Below are positions 26,740 through 35,502 of a DNA stretch of 64,000 nt, in pieces; the stretch's first letter is position 1, and each line of letters begins with the position of its first letter. The stretch comes from Saccharothrix sp. ALI-22-I (GTDB lineage: Bacteria; Actinomycetota; Actinomycetes; Mycobacteriales; Pseudonocardiaceae), in NCBI RefSeq assembly GCF_001984175.1, contig NZ_MTQP01000059.1, forward strand, positions 62,001-126,000, given 5' to 3'. The notes beneath the pieces were generated by a model. The model was not told where the DNA came from, made no database searches, and saw only the letters and a list, made by a program, of their open reading frames with translations. The translations under genes and the position numbers were made by a program.

Positions 26740-27708
26740 TCACCGCAGTCCCGCGACGTCCAACAGCATCCCGGTGACCTCCAGCGGCTCGGCCAGCTCC
26801 GGCGGCAGACCGCGCCCGGTGAACCAACCGGCGACGTTGCGCACGTCCCGCTCCAGGAACTCCGGCCCGCGCGGGTTCGCCACCAGGTCCACCACCTGCG
26901 GCAGGTCGATCACGACCAGCCGCCCGTCGTGCACCATCAGGTTGAACGCCGACAAGTCGCCGTGCGCCAGACCCGCGGACGCCATCACGCTCAGCGCGTC
27001 CACCAGCTGCCGCCACAACACCAGCAACTCGTCCGGCTCCGGCCGCAACTGCGCCAACCGCGGCGCCGCCGCACCATCCGTGCCGACGAACTCCAACAGC
27101 AACTCGGTGCCGTCACGCTGCACCGGGTACGGCACCGGAGCGCCCATCTGCCAGAGCTTCGCCAACGCGGCGAACTCCGCCACCGCCCACTGCTCGGCGA
27201 TGAGGTTGCGGCCGAACGCGCTGCGGGTCGCCATCGCGCGCATCTCCCGCGACCGCCGCATCCGACGGCCTTCCAGGTAGCCCGCGTCCCGGTGGAACAG
27301 CCGGTGATCGTTGCTGCGGTACCGCTTCGCCGCCATCAGGCACGCCCGATCGGTACCGGGCAACGCGCGTTCCAGCAGGAAGACGTCCGCCTCCTTGCCG
27401 GTCTTCACGATGCCCAACTCCCGGTCCACCGCGGCCAGGTCGGTGACCAGCCACGACGGGTGGGGCTTCGGCCCCTGGTCGGCATCGCCCCAGGTGGACC
27501 ACCGATCACCGTCCGGCGGGACGTCCGCGTCGACCGCGTCCTCCCGCATCTGGGCGAGGCGGTCCTTGGCCTCTTCGGTGAGCCGGCCACGACGGCCCGG
27601 ATCGACACCGGCGCCACGGCGCGGCTTGGCCTTCTTGGCCTGCCACCGCAAGTCGTCGGCGTGGTCGTAATCGGATTCGAACTCTGCGTACTGATCGTGC
27701 TCGCGCAC
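26740..27708 (-). CDS. RIO-family atypical serine/threonine protein kinase
   Basis: A 322-aa protein. A charged N-terminal 85 residues precede a RIO1-like kinase fold: glycine-poor P-loop KTGKEADVFLL, a Lys in MAAKRYR, catalytic HGDLSAFNLMVHD and metal-binding VIDLPQVVD. RIO kinases act as ATPase switches in ribosome maturation in eukaryotes and archaea; the bacterial role is unclear. Start GTG 27708 behind CTGGAG. A hairpin and a candidate 18-codon leader ORF lie just upstream. Confidence 0.9.
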   Translation of the reverse strand: MREHDQYAEFESDYDHADDLRWQAKKAKPRRGAGVDPGRRGRLTEEAKDRLAQMREDAVDADVPPDGDRWSTWGDADQGPKPHPSWLVTDLAAVDRELGIVKTGKEADVFLLERALPGTDRACLMAAKRYRSNDHRLFHRDAGYLEGRRMRRSREMRAMATRSAFGRNLIAEQWAVAEFAALAKLWQMGAPVPYPVQRDGTELLLEFVGTDGAAAPRLAQLRPEPDELLVLWRQLVDALSVMASAGLAHGDLSAFNLMVHDGRLVVIDLPQVVDLVANPRGPEFLERDVRNVAGWFTGRGLPPELAEPLEVTGMLLDVAGLR

Positions 27709-27768
27709 TGGATGGGCTCCAGGTGAAGTGGGGTGATCGCCCCACCCGGCGCGGTGTGGTCCTTCGCG

Positions 27769-27825
27769 TCAGGCGAGTGGGGCGTGCGGACGGGTCGGTG
27801 CCACGTCCCGGACAGCTGTTGCCAT
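27769..27825 (-). CDS. Candidate 18-aa leader peptide upstream of the RIO kinase gene
   Basis: ATG at 27825 sits behind GAGGAGGTGCCAG, one of the best ribosome sites of the window, and reads MATAVRDVAPTRPHAPLA then TGA. Downstream, GTGGGG/CCCCAC (27728-27745) can form a hairpin just before the RIO kinase ribosome site. This resembles a leader-peptide attenuator, but codon bias cannot be judged on 18 codons. Confidence 0.35.
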   Translation of the reverse strand: MATAVRDVAPTRPHAPLA

Positions 27826-27934
27826 CTGGCACCTCCTCGACTCCGCGGTGGTCTGCCACCACCGGCGCTCTGCGCGTTCGGGCACAGGTTGCCCGGCCCC
27901 GCGGCACGGGCGCAACCGATTTACCGCCGAGCCG

Positions 27935-28432
27935 CTACCGGTCCAGCCGGTAGCTGCCGCGTTGCCCCAACCAGGCCGCGGCCAGTTGGCCGATCACCAG
28001 CGAGTCGTGCCGCAGCACGCGCTCGTCGTGCCACTGCGCGGCCTGCGGCGCGACGGCCAGCATCCGGCGGCGCGCCGTGGCGCTGAACTCCACCAACGCC
28101 GCCACCGCGTCCTCGACCTCGTGCTCCGCCAACGGTTCGGGCGTCGTTTCGCCGGGCAGGGCGAGCACCGTGTCGGCGAACGTCGCCGTGGTGCCGAGAT
28201 CACGGGTGAGCTGGTGTTCCACCGACTCGGCGTTCACCTGCCGCTGCCGCCACTTCCGGTCCACCAACGCCAGGCGCAGACCGAGCAGCCGGGCCAGGCA
28301 CAGCCCGGACCACACGCGCTTCAACGCCTCCGGCGCGTCGAGCGCGTCGGTCCGGAGGTCTTCGGTGACTCCGCGCAGCAACGCGGGAGTGACCGGTTCG
28401 ACGGGTGTGTCGCCAGGTGTGTCGAGGCTCAC
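27935..28432 (-). CDS. Conserved-looking hypothetical protein
   Basis: A 165-aa soluble, mostly helical protein with charged and hydrophobic spacing throughout. No signal, membrane segment or known motif is recognised. The GTG at 28432 has CAGAAT six bases upstream, a possible leaderless -10. It stands alone between the RIO kinase and the GlxA-type regulator. Coding is supported by length, start context and typical third-position GC. Confidence 0.7.
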   Translation of the reverse strand: MSLDTPGDTPVEPVTPALLRGVTEDLRTDALDAPEALKRVWSGLCLARLLGLRLALVDRKWRQRQVNAESVEHQLTRDLGTTATFADTVLALPGETTPEPLAEHEVEDAVAALVEFSATARRRMLAVAPQAAQWHDERVLRHDSLVIGQLAAAWLGQRGSYRLDR

Positions 28433-28498
28433 CCGGACATTCTGGCACTACCGTCACGAGAGGTGATAAGTCGCTGCGCTGGGTCACGGATTTGGCGG

Positions 28499-29449
28499 CT
28501 AGCGGTGCGAAAATGACCGTCGGTAATCCTTGGGCGGCACGCCCACTACCGACGTGAAGTGGTGGCGCAGCAAGGCGGCCGTGCCGAAACCGGACCGGTG
28601 GGCCACGTCCTCCACCGTGAGCTGCGTTTCCTCCAGCAGCCGGCGGGCGTGCAGGACCCGTTGGGTGGTGAGCCAGCGGTGCGGGGTCGTGCCGGTCTCG
28701 GCGGCGAAGCGGCGGGCGAACGTCCGCTCCGACATGTTCGCCTGCTCGGCCAGGCTGGCGATGGTGTGCTCCTGGTCGAGTCGGTCCTGCAGCCAGGCGA
28801 GCAGCGGCTGGAGGCTGTCGCCCCGGTGCGGCGGGGTCGGCAGCTCGACGAACTGGCGCTGGCCGCCGTCGCGTTGCGGCGCGACGACCATGCGGCGCGC
28901 GATCGTCGCCGTGACGACCGCGCCGAGTTCACGGCGGACCACGTGCAGGCACGCGTCGATCCCGGCGGCCGTGCCCGCGCTGGTGACGATGTCGCCCTCG
29001 TCCACGAACAGGACGTCCGGGTCGATCTTGGCGTTGGGGAAGCGCTCGGTGAACTCGGCGGCGTGGCGCCAGTGGGTGGTGCAGCGGCGGTCGTCCAGCA
29101 GGCCGGCGGCGCCGAGGACGAACGCGCCGCTGCACACGGACAGCAGCGTGCTGCCGCGTTCGTGGGCGGCGCGGAGGGCTTCGATGACCAGCGGTGGGTA
29201 CTCGTCGCGGATCTTCGCGGCCGGGACGGCGACCAGGTCGGCCTGTTCGAGCGCGTCGAGGCCGTGGTCGGGGGTGAGTGAGGCGCCGACGCCGGTCCGG
29301 ATCGGTTCGCCGGGCCGCTCGCCGCAGACCCGGAAGTCGAACGGAGGCACCCCCTCCTCGGTCCGGTCGATACCGAAGACCTCGCAGATCACGCCGAACT
29401 CGAACGGCGCGAGACCGTCGATGACGACGGCGGCAACGGTGCGGAGCAT
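28499..29449 (-). CDS. GlxA-type transcriptional regulator (DJ-1/PfpI domain plus AraC HTH)
   Basis: A 316-aa protein. The N-terminal 190 residues are a glutamine-amidotransferase-like DJ-1/PfpI domain with the nucleophile-elbow sequence SVCSGAFVLGAAGLL. The last 100 residues are an AraC/XylS double helix-turn-helix (ASLAEQANMSERTFARRF and VEDVAHRSGFGTAALLRHHF). Such regulators respond to amine or arginine-type metabolites. ATG 29449 is preceded by TACGGT 6 bp upstream (leaderless); an upstream GTG at 29482 is less likely. Divergent from the small membrane protein gene. Confidence 0.92.
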   Translation of the reverse strand: MLRTVAAVVIDGLAPFEFGVICEVFGIDRTEEGVPPFDFRVCGERPGEPIRTGVGASLTPDHGLDALEQADLVAVPAAKIRDEYPPLVIEALRAAHERGSTLLSVCSGAFVLGAAGLLDDRRCTTHWRHAAEFTERFPNAKIDPDVLFVDEGDIVTSAGTAAGIDACLHVVRRELGAVVTATIARRMVVAPQRDGGQRQFVELPTPPHRGDSLQPLLAWLQDRLDQEHTIASLAEQANMSERTFARRFAAETGTTPHRWLTTQRVLHARRLLEETQLTVEDVAHRSGFGTAALLRHHFTSVVGVPPKDYRRSFSHR

Positions 29450-29455
29450 GGAGCT

Positions 29456-29461
29456 ACCGTA
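29456..29461 (-). promoter_or_regulatory. Leaderless -10 element of the GlxA-type gene
   Basis: On the minus strand TACGGT ends 6 bp before ATG 29449; no Shine-Dalgarno is present. Confidence 0.45.
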
Positions 29462-29535
29462 CTTGGCAGGATTTTGATGCACAACGGCAAGACTGCCAAT
29501 TGTGGCGGTTTCTTGTGTACCGCACAGTTAGTGCC

Positions 29536-29766
29536 ATGACCGCAATCCTCTTCGCCCTGACCGTCGTCGCCCTCGTCGTCTACGGCCTGGAGCGCAACCA
29601 CCACCGCCAGATCCGTCTCGGCTCCCCCCTGGCCGGCAGCACCAACATCGACGACCGAGACCTCCCCCGCGTCCAGCGCGAACTACACGCCACCGCCACC
29701 CACACCACCACCACCAAGCCCCGCGCCACCCACCACTTCTCGATCAGCACAGCCCGATCCGCCTGA
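29536..29766 (+). CDS. Small single-span membrane protein
   Basis: A 76-aa protein with one N-terminal membrane helix (about residues 3-20, FALTVVALVVYGL), followed by a hydrophilic His/Thr-rich tail. Unknown family. The ATG at 29536 is chosen because the helix begins there; the longer frame starting at 29500 is less likely. It is 87 bp from the divergent regulator gene, which may control it. Confidence 0.6.
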   Translation: MTAILFALTVVALVVYGLERNHHRQIRLGSPLAGSTNIDDRDLPRVQRELHATATHTTTTKPRATHHFSISTARSA

Positions 29767-29783
29767 CCGATCCGCCTGACCGA
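29758..29783 (+). repeat. 13-bp tandem duplication between two stop codons
   Basis: TCCGCCTGACCGA occurs twice head to tail (29758-29770, 29771-29783). It covers the stop of the small membrane protein gene and abuts the stop of the convergent YaaA gene at 29784. Confidence 0.6.
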
Positions 29784-30524
29784 TCAGTCAACGACCAGAT
29801 CGGCAGCCCCGGGCCCCGTCAGCTCGATCCGCAGCCCGGCCTTGCCCGCAACCCGAATCAACCCCTTGAGATCACCGGGCTCGGACCGCGACTTGACGAT
29901 CGCCTGGGCCAGCCGGCCCTTGTGCGCCTTGTTGAAGTGGCTGACCGCATTGCGCCGCCCCTTCGCGTCCTCGGTGACAACCCGAACCACCGCGGCGTCG
30001 GGGATGCGCGCCAACGAGTTGTACGGACTGGACCGCAAGTCGACGACGAACTCGTCCGCCGCCGCCAACACCGGCTCCAACACCGGCCGCCACAACCCGC
30101 CGAGCGGCCCGACGGACGGCAACACGCTGCCCCCGGACAGCCGGTAAGCCGGAATCGGATCACCGCCACCGACGATCCCGAACAGCGCCGACGCCACCGA
30201 GAGCCGGGCAAAGGCACGGCCCTTCTCGACCTTGGTCAACGAACCGAGGCCGAGTGCGTCGTAGAGCACCCCCGTGTACCGCGCGAGGGCGGGCAACGTG
30301 GGGGAGCGGCGGAGTTCGGCGTTGCGCTCCACCTCGCCGGCTTGGCGCTCGGACAGCCCGAGCGCGGCCAGGCTCGCGGGAACGTCGGCGGCAAGGTCGA
30401 CCAAGGCGTCGACCAGCTTCCCCCGCACCGGGGTGAGTTCCGGGTGGGAGAGCTGGTCGAGATCGAGCGGCGTGCCGGAGCCGCCGAGGGCCTTGGTCTC
30501 CGACGGAGGGAGCAGTACCAACAC
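29784..30524 (-). CDS. yaaA: YaaA-family peroxide stress protein (UPF0246)
   Basis: A 246-aa cytosolic DNA-binding/iron-limiting family protein. The family marks LLPPSETK at the start, YTGVLYDALG, DLRSSPYNSL and the late HFNKAHKGRLA are all present. In E. coli YaaA lowers free iron under peroxide stress. The GTG at 30524 has TAGGGT 7 bp upstream and no Shine-Dalgarno, so it looks leaderless. Confidence 0.9.
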   Translation of the reverse strand: MLVLLPPSETKALGGSGTPLDLDQLSHPELTPVRGKLVDALVDLAADVPASLAALGLSERQAGEVERNAELRRSPTLPALARYTGVLYDALGLGSLTKVEKGRAFARLSVASALFGIVGGGDPIPAYRLSGGSVLPSVGPLGGLWRPVLEPVLAAADEFVVDLRSSPYNSLARIPDAAVVRVVTEDAKGRRNAVSHFNKAHKGRLAQAIVKSRSEPGDLKGLIRVAGKAGLRIELTGPGAADLVVD

Positions 30525-30531
30525 GACGGGG

Positions 30532-30537
30532 ACCCTA
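30532..30537 (-). promoter_or_regulatory. Leaderless -10 element of yaaA
   Basis: TAGGGT on the minus strand ends 7 bp before the GTG at 30524. The 236 bp between here and the VOC gene end hold only CGCTCGTC-type short repeats (about 30580-30605). Confidence 0.5.
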
Positions 30538-30773
30538 TGCGCTCCCGCGCCCCGGCTCCGCCACCCGCGCCCTTGTCGCTCGTCCGCTCGTCCGCTCGTC
30601 GCTGCGTCTGTCCTTGGTCGCGGCGCTTGTCGTGGGCGCTCTCGCCTCTTGCCACGGTGCCCTGCCGTGCCGCCGCCTCCTTCCCTACCGGCAACGTCAA
30701 TGGTGTGCTGGAAGTTTCCGGATGACGGCCGATTCGCACGTTAGGGTGATCTTGGGATCGTGTTCATCGCTGG

Positions 30774-31127
30774 TCAGCCGAGTTGGGCGATGCAGAACTG
30801 GTTGCCGTCGGGGTCCGCTAGCACGGTCCAGGTCAGGCCCGGCATGGTGTGTTCGGCTACCTCTGTCGCGCCCAGTGCGACCAGGCGTGCCACCTCGGCG
30901 GCGCGGTCCTCGACGTGTGAGTCGAAGTGCATGCGGTTCTTTCCCGGGGTCGGGTCGTCTACCCGCTGTAGACCCAGTTGCAGCCCGCCGTCACCGCCGA
31001 TCGGGCCGAGGACCAGGAAGTCGCCCCAGTCGTGCTGGATCGACGTGTCCAGGGCCTTGGTCCAGAAGTCCGCCAGGCGCCGCGGGTCCGCGGTGTCGAT
31101 GGTGATCATGGCGATGTCGATGGTCAT
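30774..31127 (-). CDS. VOC-superfamily (glyoxalase/bleomycin resistance-like) protein
   Basis: A 117-aa single VOC unit (Glyoxalase_6 type): MITIDTADPRRLADFWTKAL at the start, HFDSHVED in the middle and VLADPDGNQFCIAQL at the end, which are the usual actinomycete marks. The role could be antibiotic binding, metal-dependent chemistry or something else; it is not determined. ATG 31127 has TAGCTT 7 bp upstream. Confidence 0.88.
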   Translation of the reverse strand: MTIDIAMITIDTADPRRLADFWTKALDTSIQHDWGDFLVLGPIGGDGGLQLGLQRVDDPTPGKNRMHFDSHVEDRAAEVARLVALGATEVAEHTMPGLTWTVLADPDGNQFCIAQLG

Positions 31128-31134
31128 GCCGGGC

Positions 31135-31140
31135 AAGCTA
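31135..31140 (-). promoter_or_regulatory. Leaderless -10 element of the VOC gene
   Basis: TAGCTT on the minus strand ends 7 bp before ATG 31127; no ribosome site is seen. Confidence 0.5.
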
Positions 31141-31311
31141 GACCAGACCACCGACAATTCCGGCGCCTGAGGCGATCACCTGGGCTGCAACTCCGTCCTC
31201 CGCGCGAATGCCCGCTGCACGGCAGAGCTGGCCAGGCGGAACCCGTTGGAACTGATCAGACCCGGTTCACTACCCTTTCTCGGACAACCCGCGCCACGAG
31301 GAGCACCCACC

Positions 31312-33057
31312 GTGATCACGAGGATGTCGTCGCTGTTCCTGCGCACCCTGCGCGAGGACCCGGCCGACGCCGAAGTACCCAGCCACAAGCTGCTGGTCCG
31401 CGCCGGCTACGTGCGCCGCGTCGCGCCGGGCGGTTACTCGTGGCTGCCGTTGGGTCTGCGGGTGCTGCGCAACATCGAGCAGGTCGTGCGCGAGGAGATG
31501 GACGCCTTCGGCGCGCAGGAGATCCAGTTCCCCGCGCTGCTGCCGAAGGAGCCCTACGAGGCGACGAACCGGTGGACCGAGTACGGCCCCAACATCTTCC
31601 GCCTCAAGGACCGCAAGGGCGCCGACTACCTGCTCGGCCCCACCCACGAGGAGCTGTTCGCGCTCACCGTGAAGGGCGAGTACTCCTCGTACAAGGACTA
31701 CCCGGTCACGCTCTACCAGATCCAGACGAAGTACCGGGACGAGGCGCGCCCCCGCGCGGGCATCCTGCGCGGCCGCGAGTTCGTCATGAAGGACTCCTAC
31801 TCCTTCGACCTCACCGACGACGGCCTCGCCCACTCCTACCAGCAGCACCGCGACGCCTACATCCGCATCTTCGACCGGCTGGGCATGGACTACGTGATCG
31901 TGTCCGCCACGTCGGGCGCGATGGGCGGCTCGGCGTCGGAGGAGTTCCTGGCGGTCGCGCCGAACGGTGAGGACACGTTCGTCCGCAGCACGGAGTCCGG
32001 TTACGCGGCGAACGTGGAGGCGGTCACCACGCCCGCGCCCGCCGAGCAGGACCCGGCGACGAAGCCCGAGGCGCAGGTCCACCACACGCCGAACACGCCG
32101 ACCATCACGTCCTTGGTGGACTTCCTCAACGCCAACACCGACCGCACCTTCACCGCCGCGGACACCCTCAAGAACGTCCTGGTGAAGACGAAGACCCCCG
32201 GAGACAAGGACTGGGCGCTGCTCGCGATCGGCCTGCCCGGTGACCGCGAGGTCGACCTGAAGCGGCTGGAGGCGGCGCTGGAGCCGGCCGAGGTGGCGAT
32301 GCTGGAGGAGGCGGACTTCGCCCGCAACTCCTTCCTGGTCAAGGGCTACATCGGCCCGGCGGCGCTGCAGGCCAACGGGGTCAGGTACCTGGTCGACCCG
32401 CGCGTGGTGCGCGGCACGGCGTGGGTGACCGGCGCGGACAAGGCCGACCACCACGTGGTGGACCTGGTCGTCGGCCGCGACTTCACCCCGGACGGCACGA
32501 TCGACGTGGCCGAGGTCCGCGAGGGCGACCCGTCGCCGGACGGACAGGGTGTGCTGGTGGCCGCGCGCGGCATCGAGATCGGGCACATCTTCCAGTTGGG
32601 CCGCAAGTACGCGGACGCGTTCTCGCTGGACGCGCTGGGCCCGGACAGCAAGCCCATCCGGATCACCATGGGCTCGTACGGCATCGGCGTGTCCCGGCTG
32701 GTGGCCGCGATCGCCGAGCAGAGCCACGACGAGCGCGGCCTGATCTGGCCCCGCAACGTGGCGCCGGCCGACGTGCACGTGGTCGTCGCGGGCAAGGACG
32801 AGACGCTGCTCGCGGGCGGGGCGAAGCTGGCCGGCGAGCTGTCCGCGGCGGGCCTGAAGGTGCTGCTGGACGACCGCAAGGCGAGCCCCGGCGTGAAGTT
32901 CGCCGACGCCGAGCTGATCGGCGTGCCGACGATCCTGGTGGTGGGCCGCGGCCTGGTGAACGGCCTGGTCGAGGTCAAGGACCGCCGCACCGGCGAGCGT
33001 GAAGAGGTGCCGGTCGACAACGCCGTCCAGCACCTGCTCGACATCGTCCGGGGCTGA
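31312..33057 (+). CDS. proS: Prolyl-tRNA synthetase (bacterial type)
   Basis: A 581-aa class II synthetase that charges tRNA-Pro. Motif 2/3 region elements [15 protein letters not shown] and MKDSYSFD are visible, then an inserted editing domain (about 225-400) and a C-terminal anticodon-binding domain ending near the conserved EVKDRRTGE. Length and order match the bacterial form with a cis-editing INS domain that removes Ala-tRNA-Pro. The GTG at 31312 follows GAGGAG by 8 bp. Confidence 0.97.
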   Translation: MITRMSSLFLRTLREDPADAEVPSHKLLVRAGYVRRVAPGGYSWLPLGLRVLRNIEQVVREEMDAFGAQEIQFPALLPKEPYEATNRWTEYGPNIFRLKDRKGADYLLGPTHEELFALTVKGEYSSYKDYPVTLYQIQTKYRDEARPRAGILRGREFVMKDSYSFDLTDDGLAHSYQQHRDAYIRIFDRLGMDYVIVSATSGAMGGSASEEFLAVAPNGEDTFVRSTESGYAANVEAVTTPAPAEQDPATKPEAQVHHTPNTPTITSLVDFLNANTDRTFTAADTLKNVLVKTKTPGDKDWALLAIGLPGDREVDLKRLEAALEPAEVAMLEEADFARNSFLVKGYIGPAALQANGVRYLVDPRVVRGTAWVTGADKADHHVVDLVVGRDFTPDGTIDVAEVREGDPSPDGQGVLVAARGIEIGHIFQLGRKYADAFSLDALGPDSKPIRITMGSYGIGVSRLVAAIAEQSHDERGLIWPRNVAPADVHVVVAGKDETLLAGGAKLAGELSAAGLKVLLDDRKASPGVKFADAELIGVPTILVVGRGLVNGLVEVKDRRTGEREEVPVDNAVQHLLDIVRG

Positions 33058-33061
33058 GCCG

Positions 33062-33748
33062 CTAGGCCTGGTCCAGCACGGCGGCCAGTACGGCCGCCGT
33101 GTCGGACAGGTCGGTCAGCACGATGTGCGCGCCCGCCTCCCGCAGTTCGTCCGAGCTGCTGCGGCCCGTCGCCACGCCGATCGCGACGGCGCCGTGGTGC
33201 AGTGCGGCGTCCACGTCGTGCGGTGTGTCGCCGATGACGACGGACCGGAAGTCGCGGGTGTGCTTGGCCGATGCCAGCCGCACGGCTTCGAGCACCAGTT
33301 CCGGCCGGTGCTCGGAGACCGAGCCGTAGCCGCCGATCTCGAAGTCCACGTGCTCGTCCAGGCCGAACGCGGCCAGCTTGAACCGGGCGATCTCCACCAG
33401 GTTCCCGGTCACCAGCGACTGCACGACGTTCTCCCGAGCGGCCAACGCCGCCAGTGCCGCCGACGCGCCGGGCAGTGCGTGGCCCCGTGACGGCAGCAGT
33501 TCGCGTTCCCGCGTGGCCACGTCGATCAACTCGGCGTGCAGTCGCGTGACCAGCTCCTCGGTGGGCTCCAGGTCGTGCGCGGCCAACAGTTCCAGCGTGA
33601 TGGCGCGCTCGGTGCGGCCCGGGAAGCTGGGCGTGTGCACGAGGTCCAGGCCCGCCGCCGCGCGCAACGCGGTGCGGTACCACTCGTGCCCCAGACCCCG
33701 CGCGTCGATCAACGTGAGGTCGATGTCCCACAGCACCAACGTGTTCAC
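33062..33748 (-). CDS. HAD-superfamily phosphatase (phosphoglycolate phosphatase-like)
   Basis: A 228-aa HAD hydrolase. Motif I is LWDIDLTLID (the nucleophile Asp is intact), motif II SLVTGN, motif III Lys in the ARFKLAAFGL region and motif IV VIGDTPHDVDAA. The substrate is unknown. The GTG start overlaps the upstream gene's TGA by 4 bp, so it is translated together with the membrane-anchored protein gene. Convergent with proS. Confidence 0.9.
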   Translation of the reverse strand: MNTLVLWDIDLTLIDARGLGHEWYRTALRAAAGLDLVHTPSFPGRTERAITLELLAAHDLEPTEELVTRLHAELIDVATRERELLPSRGHALPGASAALAALAARENVVQSLVTGNLVEIARFKLAAFGLDEHVDFEIGGYGSVSEHRPELVLEAVRLASAKHTRDFRSVVIGDTPHDVDAALHHGAVAIGVATGRSSSDELREAGAHIVLTDLSDTAAVLAAVLDQA

Positions 33749-34446
33749 GACAGCCGCACGCTTTCCAGGATGCGCTGCACTTGATCCTCCGACGGCCCTT
33801 CGGCCACGTGCGGTCCGCCCTCGGCGACGTTGAGCACGAACACCGACACCTTCGACCCGTTCCGCAGCGCCACCGCGGTGACGGTGGCCTTGGGCGCGTA
33901 GCAGGCGCTGGCGGACTTCGGCGTCACCTCGACGCTGACCCGGACCGCGTCGCCGTCCACGGGCTGGACGCGCGGCTCGGCGATCTCGGGCGGCGAGCCG
34001 TTGACGGTGTACCCGCCGGCGGCGATCCGGTTCACCAGCTCGGTGCCGACCTTCTCCGGGTCGTTGTCGATGATCGACCCGGACATCGCCTGCGCCTGGA
34101 TCATGCTGCGCCCCTGGCACTGGAACGGCCGGGACACGTACGACGTGGACAGCCTGATCCGGCCGGACGCGCTGCCGCCGGTGGACTCCCACGACGGCGG
34201 CACCTCGTAGACCAGTCCGGCCTGCGAGTCGTCCACCGGCTGCCACTCCTCCTCGGGCGCGGCCGACGTGGTCGACGACGGCCCGGGCGCCGTGGTCGTG
34301 GTCTGGCCGGAGTTCAGGAGCACGAAGGCGGTCACGCCGCCGCCGATGACGAGCACGGCCACCACGGCGAGCGCGATCCACAACGGCGCGCGGCTCGGTC
34401 GTTTCGGTGGTTGCTGCTGGTAGACACCCAGGCCCGTGTAGCTCAC
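33745..34446 (-). CDS. Membrane-anchored extracytoplasmic protein, paralogue A
   Basis: A 233-aa protein: short cytoplasmic Pro/Gln-rich N-terminus, one membrane helix (about 23-44), a Thr/Ser/Pro linker, then an outside domain of about 160 residues with two cysteines. Its helix (IALAVVAVLVIGGGVTAFVL) and its last residues resemble those of the next gene upstream, so the two arose by duplication. Unknown function. It precedes the HAD gene in the same operon. Confidence 0.75.
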   Translation of the reverse strand: MSYTGLGVYQQQPPKRPSRAPLWIALAVVAVLVIGGGVTAFVLLNSGQTTTTAPGPSSTTSAAPEEEWQPVDDSQAGLVYEVPPSWESTGGSASGRIRLSTSYVSRPFQCQGRSMIQAQAMSGSIIDNDPEKVGTELVNRIAAGGYTVNGSPPEIAEPRVQPVDGDAVRVSVEVTPKSASACYAPKATVTAVALRNGSKVSVFVLNVAEGGPHVAEGPSEDQVQRILESVRLS

Positions 34447-34450
34447 CGGT

Positions 34451-35374
34451 TCAGCCCCGGCTCAGCGGCTTGACGGAGTCGACCATGCCCTGCAGGTCGG
34501 CCTCGGTCAGCGGTTTGGGGTCGGCCGGACCGCCTTCGGTGTCGCCGTTGGCCATGAACACGTGGAACCCCTTGTCGCCCTTCAGGACCAGGACCTTCAC
34601 CATGCCCTTGGTGGCCAGGCACTGGTCGCCCGAGGTGGTGACGGTGGCGTCCACCTGCACGCCTTGGATGTTGCTCGCCCCGTTGGGGATCGTCACCGGC
34701 TTGGGCTCACTGAGCTTGACCTCGAACTTCGGCGCGGAGTTGTAGTACTGGGTGGCGAGCTTGTCGGCGAAGTCCTTGGCCACCGCGGTCAGGTCGGTCT
34801 GCGGGACCACGACACCGCCCGCGCCGCCGCGGGTGAACCCGTTGCCGCCGCAGTCGTAGGTGCCGGTGAGGCTGACGCCGATCAGCTTCACGTCCAGCGC
34901 GTCGACCGACGCGCTGGACGGCGAGGGTGACCAGCCCTTGGGCACGTCGTAGCTGTACGACAGGGCCGGGACGGCCAGGCAGTTCCAGCCCGGCTTCACC
35001 GGCTCGCAGGTGCTGTTCGGCTCGCTCGGGGTGGTCGACTTCGTGGTGCTGGGAGCCGTCGTCGTCGTGGGCGTGCTGCTGCCGGTGCTCTGGGCGACCG
35101 GGGTCGAGCTGTCCGGTCGGGTCAGCACGAACGCGGTCACGCCGCCGCCGATGAGCACCACCAGGACGGCGCCGATCACCAGCCACAACTTGGTCTTGTC
35201 CTTCTTGGGCGGGGGTTCGTCACCGCCGGAGAACACGCCGAGGCCGCCGTACGAGCCGCCGTAGCCCTGCTGCTGATAGCCCTGCTGCCGGCCGTAGCCG
35301 GGATCTTGCGGGCCCCAGTTGCCCTGGCCGGGCTGGGCGCCCCAGCCGGACTGCCCGTCACCTGGGTGAGTCAC
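34451..35374 (-). CDS. Membrane-anchored extracytoplasmic protein, paralogue B
   Basis: A 307-aa protein with a Gly/Gln/Tyr-rich cytoplasmic N-terminus (YGRQQGYQQQGYGG type), one membrane helix (about 63-86), a Ser/Thr/Pro linker and an outside domain of about 190 residues with four cysteines. It is related to paralogue A, which starts 5 bp downstream. GTG 35374 with TATGGT 7 bp upstream is preferred to ATG 35386. Unknown function. Confidence 0.75.
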   Translation of the reverse strand: MTHPGDGQSGWGAQPGQGNWGPQDPGYGRQQGYQQQGYGGSYGGLGVFSGGDEPPPKKDKTKLWLVIGAVLVVLIGGGVTAFVLTRPDSSTPVAQSTGSSTPTTTTAPSTTKSTTPSEPNSTCEPVKPGWNCLAVPALSYSYDVPKGWSPSPSSASVDALDVKLIGVSLTGTYDCGGNGFTRGGAGGVVVPQTDLTAVAKDFADKLATQYYNSAPKFEVKLSEPKPVTIPNGASNIQGVQVDATVTTSGDQCLATKGMVKVLVLKGDKGFHVFMANGDTEGGPADPKPLTEADLQGMVDSVKPLSRG

Positions 35375-35381
35375 GGGCCAA

Positions 35382-35387
35382 ACCATA
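35382..35387 (-). promoter_or_regulatory. Leaderless -10 element of paralogue B
   Basis: TATGGT on the minus strand ends 7 bp before GTG 35374. Confidence 0.4.
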
Positions 35388-35434
35388 ACGCGTCGGATTG
35401 CGCCGCCTCCGCGCTCTGAACAATTCACCACCCG

Positions 35435-35464
35435 TTGACTTCACCGGTCGAGGAGTCGTAGCCT
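35435..35464 (+). promoter_or_regulatory. Sigma-70-type promoter of the permease-like gene
   Basis: TTGACT (35435-35440) and TAGCCT (35459-35464) are separated by 18 bp, close to the HrdB-type consensus. The gene starts 38 bp downstream at 35503 behind GGAGGAGGA. Confidence 0.55.
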
Positions 35465-35502
35465 CAAATTCAACAGGTGATGAACTACGGAGGAGGACGA
35501 CC

